This document shows, piece by piece, positions 7,556 through 14,966 of a stretch of DNA of 21,776 nucleotides (position 1 is its first letter; every line of letters begins with the position of its first letter). The notes beneath the pieces are model-generated. The model worked only from the letters and a program-made list of their open reading frames with translations, had not been told where the DNA came from and ran no database searches. A program made the position numbers and the translations under genes. Source of the DNA: Sphingobacteriales bacterium. Lineage in GTDB: Bacteria > Bacteroidota > Bacteroidia > Chitinophagales > Chitinophagaceae. The stretch is from assembly GCA_024640385.1 (NCBI GenBank), contig JAHEFC010000004.1:1-21776 (forward strand), in the 5' to 3' direction.

Positions 7556-8728
7556 TTACCTCGCCGTCCCTGGCCCCGAAACAGGCGTGGGTGCCGGTAT
7601 CTTATTCGGTTCATTCACATGGAGCCTTTCCCAATCACGCACCTTGACCTTTGCCGCATCAAACAGGCGTTCGTAATTTCCTTTCAGTAATTTCTGCCTG
7701 GCATCCGGCGTAAGTTTTGCCAGTAATGGCTGATACATATCCATGATCTTGAGGTATGACTTCTGATCTGGTGGAGCCACTTCATCAGTCCCCATCAGAA
7801 ACCGATCTGGGAATTTATTGATCAGTCCCGCCATTTTTTCCACGGCCTCGGGCGATGAAGTGATATACTTGGCGGTTTCTGTCCACGACAGATCTATATT
7901 AACATGATTTACTTCAGGATTAACCAAGGCTTTTTCGAGCATGCCGATCTGATCAGTAACCGGACGAACTATCCTGCCTAAGCCACAATGTGCCCAGATG
8001 ATAGATGTTTTTGGATGGCGTTTCATTAATGCAGAAAACTGCAGAAGATCCCAGTTATCCTGTCCGTCTTTCGGGAAAGGCATATTGATATCATTATGCA
8101 GGATCACCAGCAATCCGGACTCCGCACAGAAGTCAAGGATCTTGTCCAGTGCCGGATTGTTCAGGGTGGCAACTGGTCCTGCAACTTTTGAAGAGACAAA
8201 TTCTTTATGAATGGAAAACTCGCCTATGCCAGTGAACACGCCGGGGAATGTTTTCAGTACCCGTTTAATATGATCCACTGCATACATATCAGCAGGATTG
8301 AACCCCGTGATCATGGGATCGAATCGGGCCTGGTTCTCTTTTGAAAGAGATTTGAACGCCATGGCAATGAATGCATCTGTAAAGGAGTAATAATACAAAG
8401 GGTCGTCACTGGCCAGGTAATAGGTAGGCGCAAAATCTCCGGAGTTGCCATAGGACCATAGTTGCTGAACGGGTATTCCGAATAGCGCAACTCTCCCCAC
8501 CCTGGTACCCATATTCTCCAGGCATTTGTTGATGTCTATGCCTTCCTGCACATAATTGGTCATATGGAAATGCGCGTCGTTCAGTTCATAAACAAGCTGC
8601 GGTTTCGGCGCTTCAGGAATTGCCGTTTTAGTATTTGCGACTTTTTTCTGCTGTGCATGAACATCACTGATCCCTGCAGTTATCAATACGATCAGCATTA
8701 CCGCAATAGAAATTGAATATTTTTTCAT
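7556..8728 (-). CDS. Exported metal-dependent amidohydrolase (Amidohydro_2 type)
   Basis: A 390-residue protein with a signal peptide (residues 1-25, ending VHAQ) and then a TIM-barrel amidohydrolase (PF04909-like) domain. Metal-site residues are visible in order: D51-A-H53-F-H55 at the first strand, E170 in GIGEFS, H211 in ILHND, H247 in WAHCGLGR, and D315 in LMGTDE. The family hydrolyses C-N or C-C bonds in small cyclic or carboxylated molecules; no substrate can be assigned. Export to the periplasm is notable, since many relatives are cytoplasmic. The C-terminal 20 residues are Pro-rich. It is the last gene of the minus-strand cluster that starts at 12534, 69 bases after a porin-like gene and separated from it by a heptamer repeat. 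Cotranscription suggests it processes something taken up through these porins. Confidence 0.85.
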   Translation of the reverse strand: MKKYSISIAVMLIVLITAGISDVHAQQKKVANTKTAIPEAPKPQLVYELNDAHFHMTNYVQEGIDINKCLENMGTRVGRVALFGIPVQQLWSYGNSGDFAPTYYLASDDPLYYYSFTDAFIAMAFKSLSKENQARFDPMITGFNPADMYAVDHIKRVLKTFPGVFTGIGEFSIHKEFVSSKVAGPVATLNNPALDKILDFCAESGLLVILHNDINMPFPKDGQDNWDLLQFSALMKRHPKTSIIWAHCGLGRIVRPVTDQIGMLEKALVNPEVNHVNIDLSWTETAKYITSSPEAVEKMAGLINKFPDRFLMGTDEVAPPDQKSYLKIMDMYQPLLAKLTPDARQKLLKGNYERLFDAAKVKVRDWERLHVNEPNKIPAPTPVSGPGTAR

Positions 8729-8758
8729 CTTGCTAATTTTACTTTAAACCATTTATTT

Positions 8759-8797
8759 CTGCAACCTGCTACCTGCCACCTGCTACCTGCTACCTGC
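8759..8797 (-). repeat. GCAGGTA heptamer tandem repeat after a stop codon
   Basis: On the minus strand the TAA stop (8800-8798) of the porin-like gene runs directly into more than five 7-base units of consensus GCAGGTA/GCAGGTT. They fill more than half of the 69-base gap to the amidohydrolase start. No hairpin is obvious. Confidence 0.82.
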
Positions 8798-10138
8798 TTA
8801 TAGAAGTATGTCCGTCCCGATCGTCAAAGTACTCCCCGTCTGTCCTCCAGTATACAACCCAAAAGTTCCCCCGGCAGAAGTTTTATACACCCGCATCAAC
8901 TGCATATTCAGTCTCCAGCTCCTGCTATTGACGGGATAGAAATTAAATCCGCCACCATATTCATGCGGATTCCGTTTAAATTCATCCCAGAAATAGGAAT
9001 TGATACCGTAGATGATCAGTCTCTTTGGCACCACTACTTGTGACACCTGCAGACTGTACCCCACATCTTTTATTGTACTGATCGGCACAGGACCATCGGC
9101 ATCAAAATTAGACAGGCGGCGGCCATAAAATTCAAGCTGGGCATTGAACCCTTTATACTTGACTCCAAGGTCAACCGACATCATATTATAATCAGCTTCA
9201 TTCACTGTAACACCATCTGCCAGGGCGCCTGTTTCAAAAAACAGTAGTCCATCGGTCATTCTCACCTGGGTATTATCAGGTGATGGTGTGCCGGTATTAT
9301 TAAATCTGTCTTCACGGCTGGTGACATAAGATATACCAAACCTCGTAGCTGCTTTTTTATGATATTCCAGGTCGCCAATGCCACCACGCGGTCCGAATTC
9401 CCCGGTAGTTGGCATCCACCAGATAGAAGCGCTTTTTGACAGGTCACGGGTTTCTTTGGATGCCTGGATACCCAATGTACTCAGGTTGTTTCCCAACATC
9501 AACCAGTAATTCAGTTTTGGAACAATCTCACCCTGGACAAAAAAGCCCTGTGTAAATCCGCCACGAAGTGATTCCTCTCCCATGGTACGGTCAGTGGAAG
9601 AATAGAAGGGGAAAGGCCCCTGCATCGATCGGACAGACAGATTGGGTGCAACACCAATGCCCAGTTTGAAATGCTTGTTAATTTTGTATTGAATATTGCC
9701 ATACACCAATGTCTGTTGTGTAGGCATGATGGTCCATACAGTAACAACATAAGTGAGCTTGGGGGTACCCACAAAGCCTGAAAACCATAACATGGCCCGG
9801 TGAAAATAGAAGTCGTTTCGTCCGGTTAGTTGCCGTTCTCGTCCGAGGTGGTCATACCAGGTTTGCTCACCAGGCATCTGGTTCAGGTACCTGGCCATAG
9901 CGTAGAGACTGAAATTCAGGCTGCCGTACCTGGTGCGAACAAGGTCAAAACCCCTACCAGGAGTGAACTCACCTGAGGCTATATTTTTATAGGTACTGTC
10001 AACCTGAGTCCCCCGCTTAAAATAGGAAATGTAATTCATTGATTCCTGGGTGCTATCCGGACCGGGAATAACAGTTTGTGCAAATACCGGAATAAAAAAG
10101 AAACAGGAAATGAATAACAAGGTGCTACCCCTCAACAT
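8798..10138 (-). CDS. Porin-like outer-membrane protein (OprO/OprP-like)
   Basis: A 446-residue protein with a signal peptide (residues 1-20, ending PVFAQ). The mature protein has many alternating amphipathic strands (YGSLNFSLYAMARYL, FYFHRAMLWFSGFVG, LTYVVTVWTIMPTQQ, FNAQLEFYGRRLSNF, WRLNMQLMRVYKTS). The alternation and the length of about 430 residues fit a 16-stranded porin of the phosphate-selective porin superfamily (OprO/OprP). No anion-selectivity motif can be judged by eye, so the transported molecule is unknown. It lies between an exported glutaminase and an exported amidohydrolase on the same strand. A hairpin at 10173-10203 separates it from the glutaminase and may reduce read-through. 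The stop codon is followed by a heptamer repeat. An uptake channel for the substrate of its neighbours is the simplest inference. Confidence 0.7.
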   Translation of the reverse strand: MLRGSTLLFISCFFFIPVFAQTVIPGPDSTQESMNYISYFKRGTQVDSTYKNIASGEFTPGRGFDLVRTRYGSLNFSLYAMARYLNQMPGEQTWYDHLGRERQLTGRNDFYFHRAMLWFSGFVGTPKLTYVVTVWTIMPTQQTLVYGNIQYKINKHFKLGIGVAPNLSVRSMQGPFPFYSSTDRTMGEESLRGGFTQGFFVQGEIVPKLNYWLMLGNNLSTLGIQASKETRDLSKSASIWWMPTTGEFGPRGGIGDLEYHKKAATRFGISYVTSREDRFNNTGTPSPDNTQVRMTDGLLFFETGALADGVTVNEADYNMMSVDLGVKYKGFNAQLEFYGRRLSNFDADGPVPISTIKDVGYSLQVSQVVVPKRLIIYGINSYFWDEFKRNPHEYGGGFNFYPVNSRSWRLNMQLMRVYKTSAGGTFGLYTGGQTGSTLTIGTDILL

Positions 10139-10172
10139 CGTCTATATATTTTACAATCTTCAAAATGAACAA

Positions 10173-10203
10173 AAATGTTGGCCACCTCAGGCAACCAACA
10201 TTT
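10173..10203 (-). terminator. Intra-cluster hairpin, terminator-like
   Basis: AAATGTTGG (10173-10181) pairs with CCAACATTT (10195-10203), with an inner GCC/GGC pair. On the minus strand the stem is followed by TTTTTG. It lies between the glutaminase stop and the start of the porin-like gene, so it could end or attenuate the upstream transcript. Confidence 0.6.
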
Positions 10204-10228
10204 ATATAAACAAGACGTACATGAGAAA

Positions 10229-11293
10229 CTACTGTTTGGGCTTGATCTGGTATGGATTCACGCCTAAGGCCTCTACGATATACCTGATCGAATAGATCGC
10301 TTTAACACTGTTGCCTGCAGGTGAAAGCGGAGGAGAGATCACTGCGATCCCGAACTTACCGGGAACAACAGCGATAATACCACCGCCAACTCCTGATTTA
10401 CCAGGTAAACCGGTGGCAAACAACCACTGGCCGGCATCATCATACAAACCCGCGGTTGCCATTACAGGCAGCACATATTTTACAGTTTCCGGCGACACCA
10501 CTTTCTTCTTGGTAACCGGATTGACACCACCGTTGGCCAGTGTACCAGCCATGATGGCCAGATCTTTTGCATTCACACTGATCGCACATTGCTTGGTATA
10601 GATATCGGTTGCTTCTACAGGATCCCAATACATACGGCCATATGCTTTCAACAGATGGGCAATGGCCTGGTTTCTCAGGTTATCTCCGGCTTCACTGATA
10701 TAAACAGGGATATCGAGATAGAGGTCCCTGCCTGCAAATTCACTATGTGTTGCCAGGATGTTTTTCCATTTGGCCGCAGAATCTGCCCCGCTTACCAGGC
10801 TGGTGGAAGCAATAGCACCCGGATTAACCAGCGGATTGATCTCCTTACCTTTTTGTAACTCAACAGCGATGATAGAGTTGAAACGCATACCAGTTGCGTC
10901 TACTCCTATTTTGTCCATAATGGCCTTGGGACCCTGTTCTTCGATCACCCTTGCCATGGTGAACACCTTGGAAATGGATTGAATGGAAACAGCGGATTGA
11001 AGATCGCCTGTGGTATAGATCTTACCATCCGTAGTCACAATGGCTATACCGAATATATTAGGATCAACCCTGGCGAGTTCTTTAATATAGTCGGCATTCT
11101 TGCCTTCTTTGATGTCCTTGAATTTAGCATAGGCTTCATCCATGGCCTTCTGAATGGCCACCGGATCCTGTGATGGGTCAACAACTACCGGGACCGGAGC
11201 TGTTTTCTTTGGCTTTTGTGCATAGACTACATGCACTGAAATATTCAGCGCCAACAGCATCAGCACAACCTTACATATTATTTTGGTACCCAT
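10229..11293 (-). CDS. glsA: Exported glutaminase A (EC 3.5.1.2)
   Basis: A 354-residue protein. Residues 1-25 form a signal peptide (VVYAQ) followed by a Pro/Val-rich linker. The glutaminase domain starts at about residue 48. The serine-lysine pair is seen in SIQSISKVF (S106, K109). NPLVNPGAI follows at 153-161, and the late GKSGVGGGI loop is also typical of the family. The enzyme converts L-glutamine to L-glutamate and ammonia. Well-studied bacterial forms (E. coli YbaS/YneH) are cytoplasmic, so a signal peptide points to a periplasmic role, for example scavenging nitrogen from outside glutamine. The start codon lies only 26 bases from the stop of the upstream DcaP-like porin gene, so the two are surely cotranscribed. 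The gap is filled by AAAAGTC heptamers and leaves no room for a Shine-Dalgarno site. The assignment is firm. Confidence 0.92.
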   Translation of the reverse strand: MGTKIICKVVLMLLALNISVHVVYAQKPKKTAPVPVVVDPSQDPVAIQKAMDEAYAKFKDIKEGKNADYIKELARVDPNIFGIAIVTTDGKIYTTGDLQSAVSIQSISKVFTMARVIEEQGPKAIMDKIGVDATGMRFNSIIAVELQKGKEINPLVNPGAIASTSLVSGADSAAKWKNILATHSEFAGRDLYLDIPVYISEAGDNLRNQAIAHLLKAYGRMYWDPVEATDIYTKQCAISVNAKDLAIMAGTLANGGVNPVTKKKVVSPETVKYVLPVMATAGLYDDAGQWLFATGLPGKSGVGGGIIAVVPGKFGIAVISPPLSPAGNSVKAIYSIRYIVEALGVNPYQIKPKQ

Positions 11294-11321
11294 ATTTTTG
11301 ACTTTTAACTTTTGACTTTTT
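11294..11321 (-). repeat. AAAAGTC heptamer repeat bridging stop and start codons
   Basis: On the minus strand the TAA at 11322-11320 merges into AAAAGTC, AAAAGTT, AAAAGTC, AAAAATA. The last unit leads straight into the ATG of the glutaminase at 11293. The whole intercistronic gap is repeat. Confidence 0.75.
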
Positions 11322-12534
11322 ACTTGGCCTCTTTGTAGAACATATGCGAGAAGCTGTACTTAAAAGAGAACTGCATCTTCAGAATGTCAGACGTGAAATC
11401 GTCCCTGAAATTGGTCCTCTTTCCATATTGCATCTCTACTCCCATCATCACTCTCTCAACAGGCGTATACAACAAATTCACAACGGCATAATCACCATGC
11501 TTGAATGCATCATCTGTTGAACCATCGGAATTATCAATTGATACGGACGAATAACCTATAGATGTACTGAGCTTGCTGCTCCAGTTGTGGTCTATGAATG
11601 CCACCAGGCCCTGCACCGGAAGCGCTACACCAAGCACGGGTTGCCTTGGATTGGAAAAATTATTTTTTATGCCGATATCGGCTGGAGCATCGTTCATATA
11701 GTTCTGAATACCTTCGCCAAATACATACTGCCCACGAAATACAGTGCTTTTGCCCAGGTTAAGATTGGTACTTAAATTCAAACCCCAGCCAATGGCGTCT
11801 CCGCTCAGGTCATAGGTGGGGCTGTTATTCTGATCTTCCCATTCGATCTTACGTAGGATACCGGCAAGCTCTACATAACCCCATTTCTTTCCTCCGTACC
11901 TGTACTCTGCAGAAAAATCGGGCAGCTTGAACCTGGGTTTTACGTTGTTCAGTTCAATACGATCGTCATAATTTCCCTGGTCTGCAGAAGCACCCGGACG
12001 CTCTAGGGCGAATGTCAACCTGGAATCACCCTGTATAGGCATATACCGGAACTGGACGTTCCTGAAGAATGCCATCCCCGAGGGACCCCAATATTCAACA
12101 GTATTTGGGAAAACGTCAATATCCATAAATGGACTCCAATACTGACCAGCACCGAATTTACCAAGCTCTCCATAGGCATGTCTCAAACGAATAGTTGTTT
12201 GACCTGCGTCAACACCCGTCCCAAACATTTCAAATTCAAAAATTGTTTTCAATTCACCGAGCGGGGTATTATGATATCCTTTAACACCAAATCTTGTTTG
12301 TCGAACGCTGAAATACGTATTGCCGTCAGTACCGTACTCATTTTTATATGCCGGCAGCTTTGTAGGCCGAACAACATCGAACCAGTCGGGGTGGATCTGG
12401 TTGAAATTGTACCCTGCATCCATCATGGCAAAGCCATAGATCTCCAGGCTTTTCTCCTTCTTAGGTTCCTCCTGCGCATTTGACCCCAGGCTGAAACAGA
12501 GCAGGATCAAACCCAATACATACCTTGACTTCAT
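11320..12534 (-). CDS. DcaP-like trimeric outer-membrane porin
   Basis: A 404-residue protein with a signal peptide (residues 1-20, ending GSNAQ). The mature start LEIYGFAMMDAGYNFNQIHPDWFDVVRPTK, then TYFSVRQTRFGVKGY, LGELKTIFEFEMFGTGVDAGQTT, LRHAYGELGKFGAGQYWSPFMDIDVFPNTVEYWGP and ALERPGASADQ are characteristic of the DcaP family of porins. The rest alternates as barrel strands and ends in an aromatic-rich strand (FSFKYSFSHMFY). DcaP channels known from Acinetobacter take up negatively charged small molecules such as dicarboxylates; this member may import similar acids or amides. It is the first gene of the minus-strand cluster. The gene upstream is divergent, and the 287-base region between them holds several palindromes that could regulate the cluster. 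Confidence 0.86.
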   Translation of the reverse strand: MKSRYVLGLILLCFSLGSNAQEEPKKEKSLEIYGFAMMDAGYNFNQIHPDWFDVVRPTKLPAYKNEYGTDGNTYFSVRQTRFGVKGYHNTPLGELKTIFEFEMFGTGVDAGQTTIRLRHAYGELGKFGAGQYWSPFMDIDVFPNTVEYWGPSGMAFFRNVQFRYMPIQGDSRLTFALERPGASADQGNYDDRIELNNVKPRFKLPDFSAEYRYGGKKWGYVELAGILRKIEWEDQNNSPTYDLSGDAIGWGLNLSTNLNLGKSTVFRGQYVFGEGIQNYMNDAPADIGIKNNFSNPRQPVLGVALPVQGLVAFIDHNWSSKLSTSIGYSSVSIDNSDGSTDDAFKHGDYAVVNLLYTPVERVMMGVEMQYGKRTNFRDDFTSDILKMQFSFKYSFSHMFYKEAK

Positions 12535-12607
12535 AGCAGATGTTTTAATATTTAGAAAACAGACATTAACTCCTGTAAATTTATTAGTGTTGCATCAGAA
12601 ATTACTA

Positions 12608-12619
12608 TGACCCTGGTCA
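12608..12619. promoter_or_regulatory. Palindrome TGACC-CT-GGTCA in the divergent region
   Basis: A perfect 5+5 inverted repeat 74-85 bases upstream of the DcaP-like porin start. GGTCACC at 12615-12621 also has an inverted partner GGTGACC at 12661-12667. This is a candidate regulator site; no binding protein is known. Confidence 0.35.
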
Positions 12620-12722
12620 CCGAAATAAGAGGCTGAATCAGAATCAACATGTTAAATGCAGGTGACCGGCCGTGGAAAATCACTGTGAGTAAGGATTACA
12701 CCGAGTGAGTCCTGTTTGGACC

Positions 12723-12757
12723 GGTTGGATCAACCCTCAATTATTTTACGGTAAAAT
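12723..12757. promoter_or_regulatory. Two adjacent palindromes upstream of the DUF481 gene
   Basis: GGTTG-GAT-CAACC (12723-12735) is followed 7 bases later by the perfect 15-base palindrome ATTTTAC-G-GTAAAAT (12743-12757). Both lie 65-99 bases upstream of the start at 12822. They may be operators for either direction. The remainder of the 12535-12821 region shows no gene and no clear TAnnTTTG element. Confidence 0.4.
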
Positions 12758-12821
12758 GCAGTTCCGGAAACCAGATAAACAGCCCCATGGAGATGTATTA
12801 CGAAATTTGCAACATCCCTGA

Positions 12822-13853
12822 ATGAAGAAACTCCTATCTATCTTAGTTCTATCTGTCATCCTTACCCCAGGTCTTTTTGCCCAGGTAAAAAAGGATACCC
12901 TGTTCTTCACCAATGGTACTATAGTGGTTGGGATCCTGAAGAAGATTAAGGTAGGTGTAGTGACATTTGATCCCGATTGGGCCAATGATATCACCGTTCA
13001 ACTGAAAAGGATCAATACCATTAATGCCGGCAGGGAGATCTACCGGGTGGAGTCAACCAAAAAGCAGGTTTATTTCGGGGTGCTGATGCAAGACTCTATT
13101 CCCCACAGTGTCCGGATCGTTAATGGTGTAGTCCAGTCAAGCCTTGGAATGGAAGATATCGTAAATCTCTACCCCTACTCGGACAGGATCTTGCGGCGGT
13201 TCTCCGGGGATTTTGGTTTTGGATATAACTATACCCGTTCAAGCAGTTATGGGAGATTGAATTTTGATGGAACATTGAATTATCTTGCTAAAAATCAGGA
13301 GACAGGTATATCATTATCAACTGTCTATTCCGTTACCGATTCCGGAATGACCCGCGACAGGGAAGATGCTTCCATCAAGTCTAACTACTATTTCAGCCCT
13401 ACTTCTTTTGTGTCAGGGGCCGTCGGGTATCAAAGAAACCTGGAACTGGGCATCAACCGCAGGTACCAGGAAGGTATAGGTATCGGCAATAAATTTATAA
13501 CGAAAAAAGTGGCCTATGCCTGGGCAAGAGGTGGACTGGTATTCAACCAGGAAAAAAGCACCGAAGGCAAAAGCTCTGGAAACCTTACCGAATTTTATAC
13601 CCAATTGCAATTCAACTTTTTCAAATTCACCAAGCCCGAAGTCAAGTTCGATATCACCCAAACAATATATTTGGGTATTACAGACAAAGGAAGATTTCGT
13701 AGCGATGGAGAATCCAATTTATCCTGGGAGATCGTACGGAATTTCAAACTGACTTTCCAGGTCTACAACAACTACGACAGCAAACCGCCAGTGTCATCCA
13801 GCTCCAACTTTGACTATGGTATTGTATTCGGGCTGAGTTATTTCTTCTATTAA
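12822..13853 (+). CDS. DUF481-type outer-membrane protein
   Basis: A 343-residue protein with a signal peptide (residues 1-20, ending GLFAQ). Residues 22-120 form a small all-beta region (DTLFFTNGTIVVGILKKI, VVTFDPDWANDITVQLKRI) that resembles the N-terminal part seen in DUF481 (YdiY-like) proteins. From about residue 130 the sequence alternates as barrel strands (GDFGFGYNYTRSSSYGRLNFDGTLNYL, KLTFQVYNNYDSKPP) and ends in GIVFGLSYFFY, with the C-terminal aromatic expected of an outer-membrane barrel. Function is unknown. The next gene on the same strand starts 90 bases later and is also an outer-membrane protein. The upstream region is shared with the divergent porin cluster. Confidence 0.78.
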   Translation: MKKLLSILVLSVILTPGLFAQVKKDTLFFTNGTIVVGILKKIKVGVVTFDPDWANDITVQLKRINTINAGREIYRVESTKKQVYFGVLMQDSIPHSVRIVNGVVQSSLGMEDIVNLYPYSDRILRRFSGDFGFGYNYTRSSSYGRLNFDGTLNYLAKNQETGISLSTVYSVTDSGMTRDREDASIKSNYYFSPTSFVSGAVGYQRNLELGINRRYQEGIGIGNKFITKKVAYAWARGGLVFNQEKSTEGKSSGNLTEFYTQLQFNFFKFTKPEVKFDITQTIYLGITDKGRFRSDGESNLSWEIVRNFKLTFQVYNNYDSKPPVSSSSNFDYGIVFGLSYFFY

Positions 13854-13943
13854 CCGGGATTTACTGTTAAATAGGCTTATCCAGGACCATAACACCGGGT
13901 TGAACTAACTTTACCAAAGGACCGCATTCATTAATGATGAATT

Positions 13944-14966
13944 ATGAGGCGCTATCTATTAATTCCGGTTTTACTTCTTTGCTTACAGATTCCAGCCAGG
14001 GCCCAGTATTCACAGTTTGAATTAAAGAAAAAGGATTCTGCAAAGCCCTACCCATATATCTTTCCCTACCTCGGTAAAAAGGCAACAGAAAAGGGATTCA
14101 AATTACCTCTGCCTGCCGGTTTAATGATCAATACATTCATTGGAAAGTCTGATATTGACATCAATAATCTCCAGTTGGGATTTGAGGGTACGAATGCAAG
14201 TATTCCACTTACCCCGGTTGAATTCATCGAGTTCGGGAAAAACACTGCCACCATCAAGAACATCAATTTCCGGCCAGATCTCTGGATACTTCCATTTATG
14301 AACGTATATGGCATTTTGGGTTACACCGAGGGCAAAACTTCCGTGAACCTTACTTCGCCGGTTGCATTCAATGCCGTAGCAGACCTTAAAGGATATACTT
14401 ACGGTTTCGGGACTACTTTTGCCGGTGGTTTAGGTAAATATTTCATCGTAGGCGATTTCAACTGGACCTGGAGTGCCATGGATATTCTCGATAAGCCTGC
14501 TGCGTCAAGCATTACTTCATTTCGCTTTGGCAGAACATTCCCGCTAAACAAGCAGGTACAATCAAACTTTGGCATCTGGGCAGGCCTCATGAAATTCAAA
14601 CTAGCCAGCGGCACCCAGGGAAAGATCCAATTGAGTGAAGTGATCCCCCCGGAGTTCTGGGATAAGAAGGACCAGTTTGTGGCGGATTATTATGAATGGT
14701 ACAACAGCCTGGGCAACTCTCCCGCAGACCAAAAGAAAAAAGAGGTGGCTGACAAGGTACTTACTCCAATTGTGGAAGACATTGATGAACGAAACGGCAG
14801 CGGAACAGTTTCATACTCGCTGGAGAAAAAACCATCAAAGAAATGGAATATGATCCTAGGCGGACAATATCAATTCAATCCCCGATGGGTATTGAGAACA
14901 GAGTTTGGATTCTTCGGGGGAAGAACCCAGGGCTTGTTCTCAGTCAACTATCGTTTCGGATTCTGA
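13944..14966 (+). CDS. Outer-membrane beta-barrel protein of unknown function
   Basis: A 340-residue protein with a signal peptide (residues 1-20, ending PARAQ). It contains a conserved-looking block LPLPAGLMINTFIGKSDIDI at about 54-73 and PDLWILPFMNVYGILGYTEG at about 110-129. Barrel strands follow (YTYGFGTTFAGGLGKYFIVGDFNWTWS), then a charged loop at about 235-285, and the C-terminal strand is LFSVNYRFGF. A terminal Phe on a beta strand is the usual barrel insertion signal. I do not recognise a named family. It lies downstream of the DUF481 gene and probably belongs to the same transcript. Its TGA (14964-14966) directly abuts the TGA of the convergent gene, with no room for a terminator between. 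Confidence 0.75.
   Translation: MRRYLLIPVLLLCLQIPARAQYSQFELKKKDSAKPYPYIFPYLGKKATEKGFKLPLPAGLMINTFIGKSDIDINNLQLGFEGTNASIPLTPVEFIEFGKNTATIKNINFRPDLWILPFMNVYGILGYTEGKTSVNLTSPVAFNAVADLKGYTYGFGTTFAGGLGKYFIVGDFNWTWSAMDILDKPAASSITSFRFGRTFPLNKQVQSNFGIWAGLMKFKLASGTQGKIQLSEVIPPEFWDKKDQFVADYYEWYNSLGNSPADQKKKEVADKVLTPIVEDIDERNGSGTVSYSLEKKPSKKWNMILGGQYQFNPRWVLRTEFGFFGGRTQGLFSVNYRFGF

Noticed and set aside
7524..8797. The pair of GCAGGTW arrays as a CRISPR-like array
   Set aside because: Units are only 7 bases with no spacers, and there are no cas genes.
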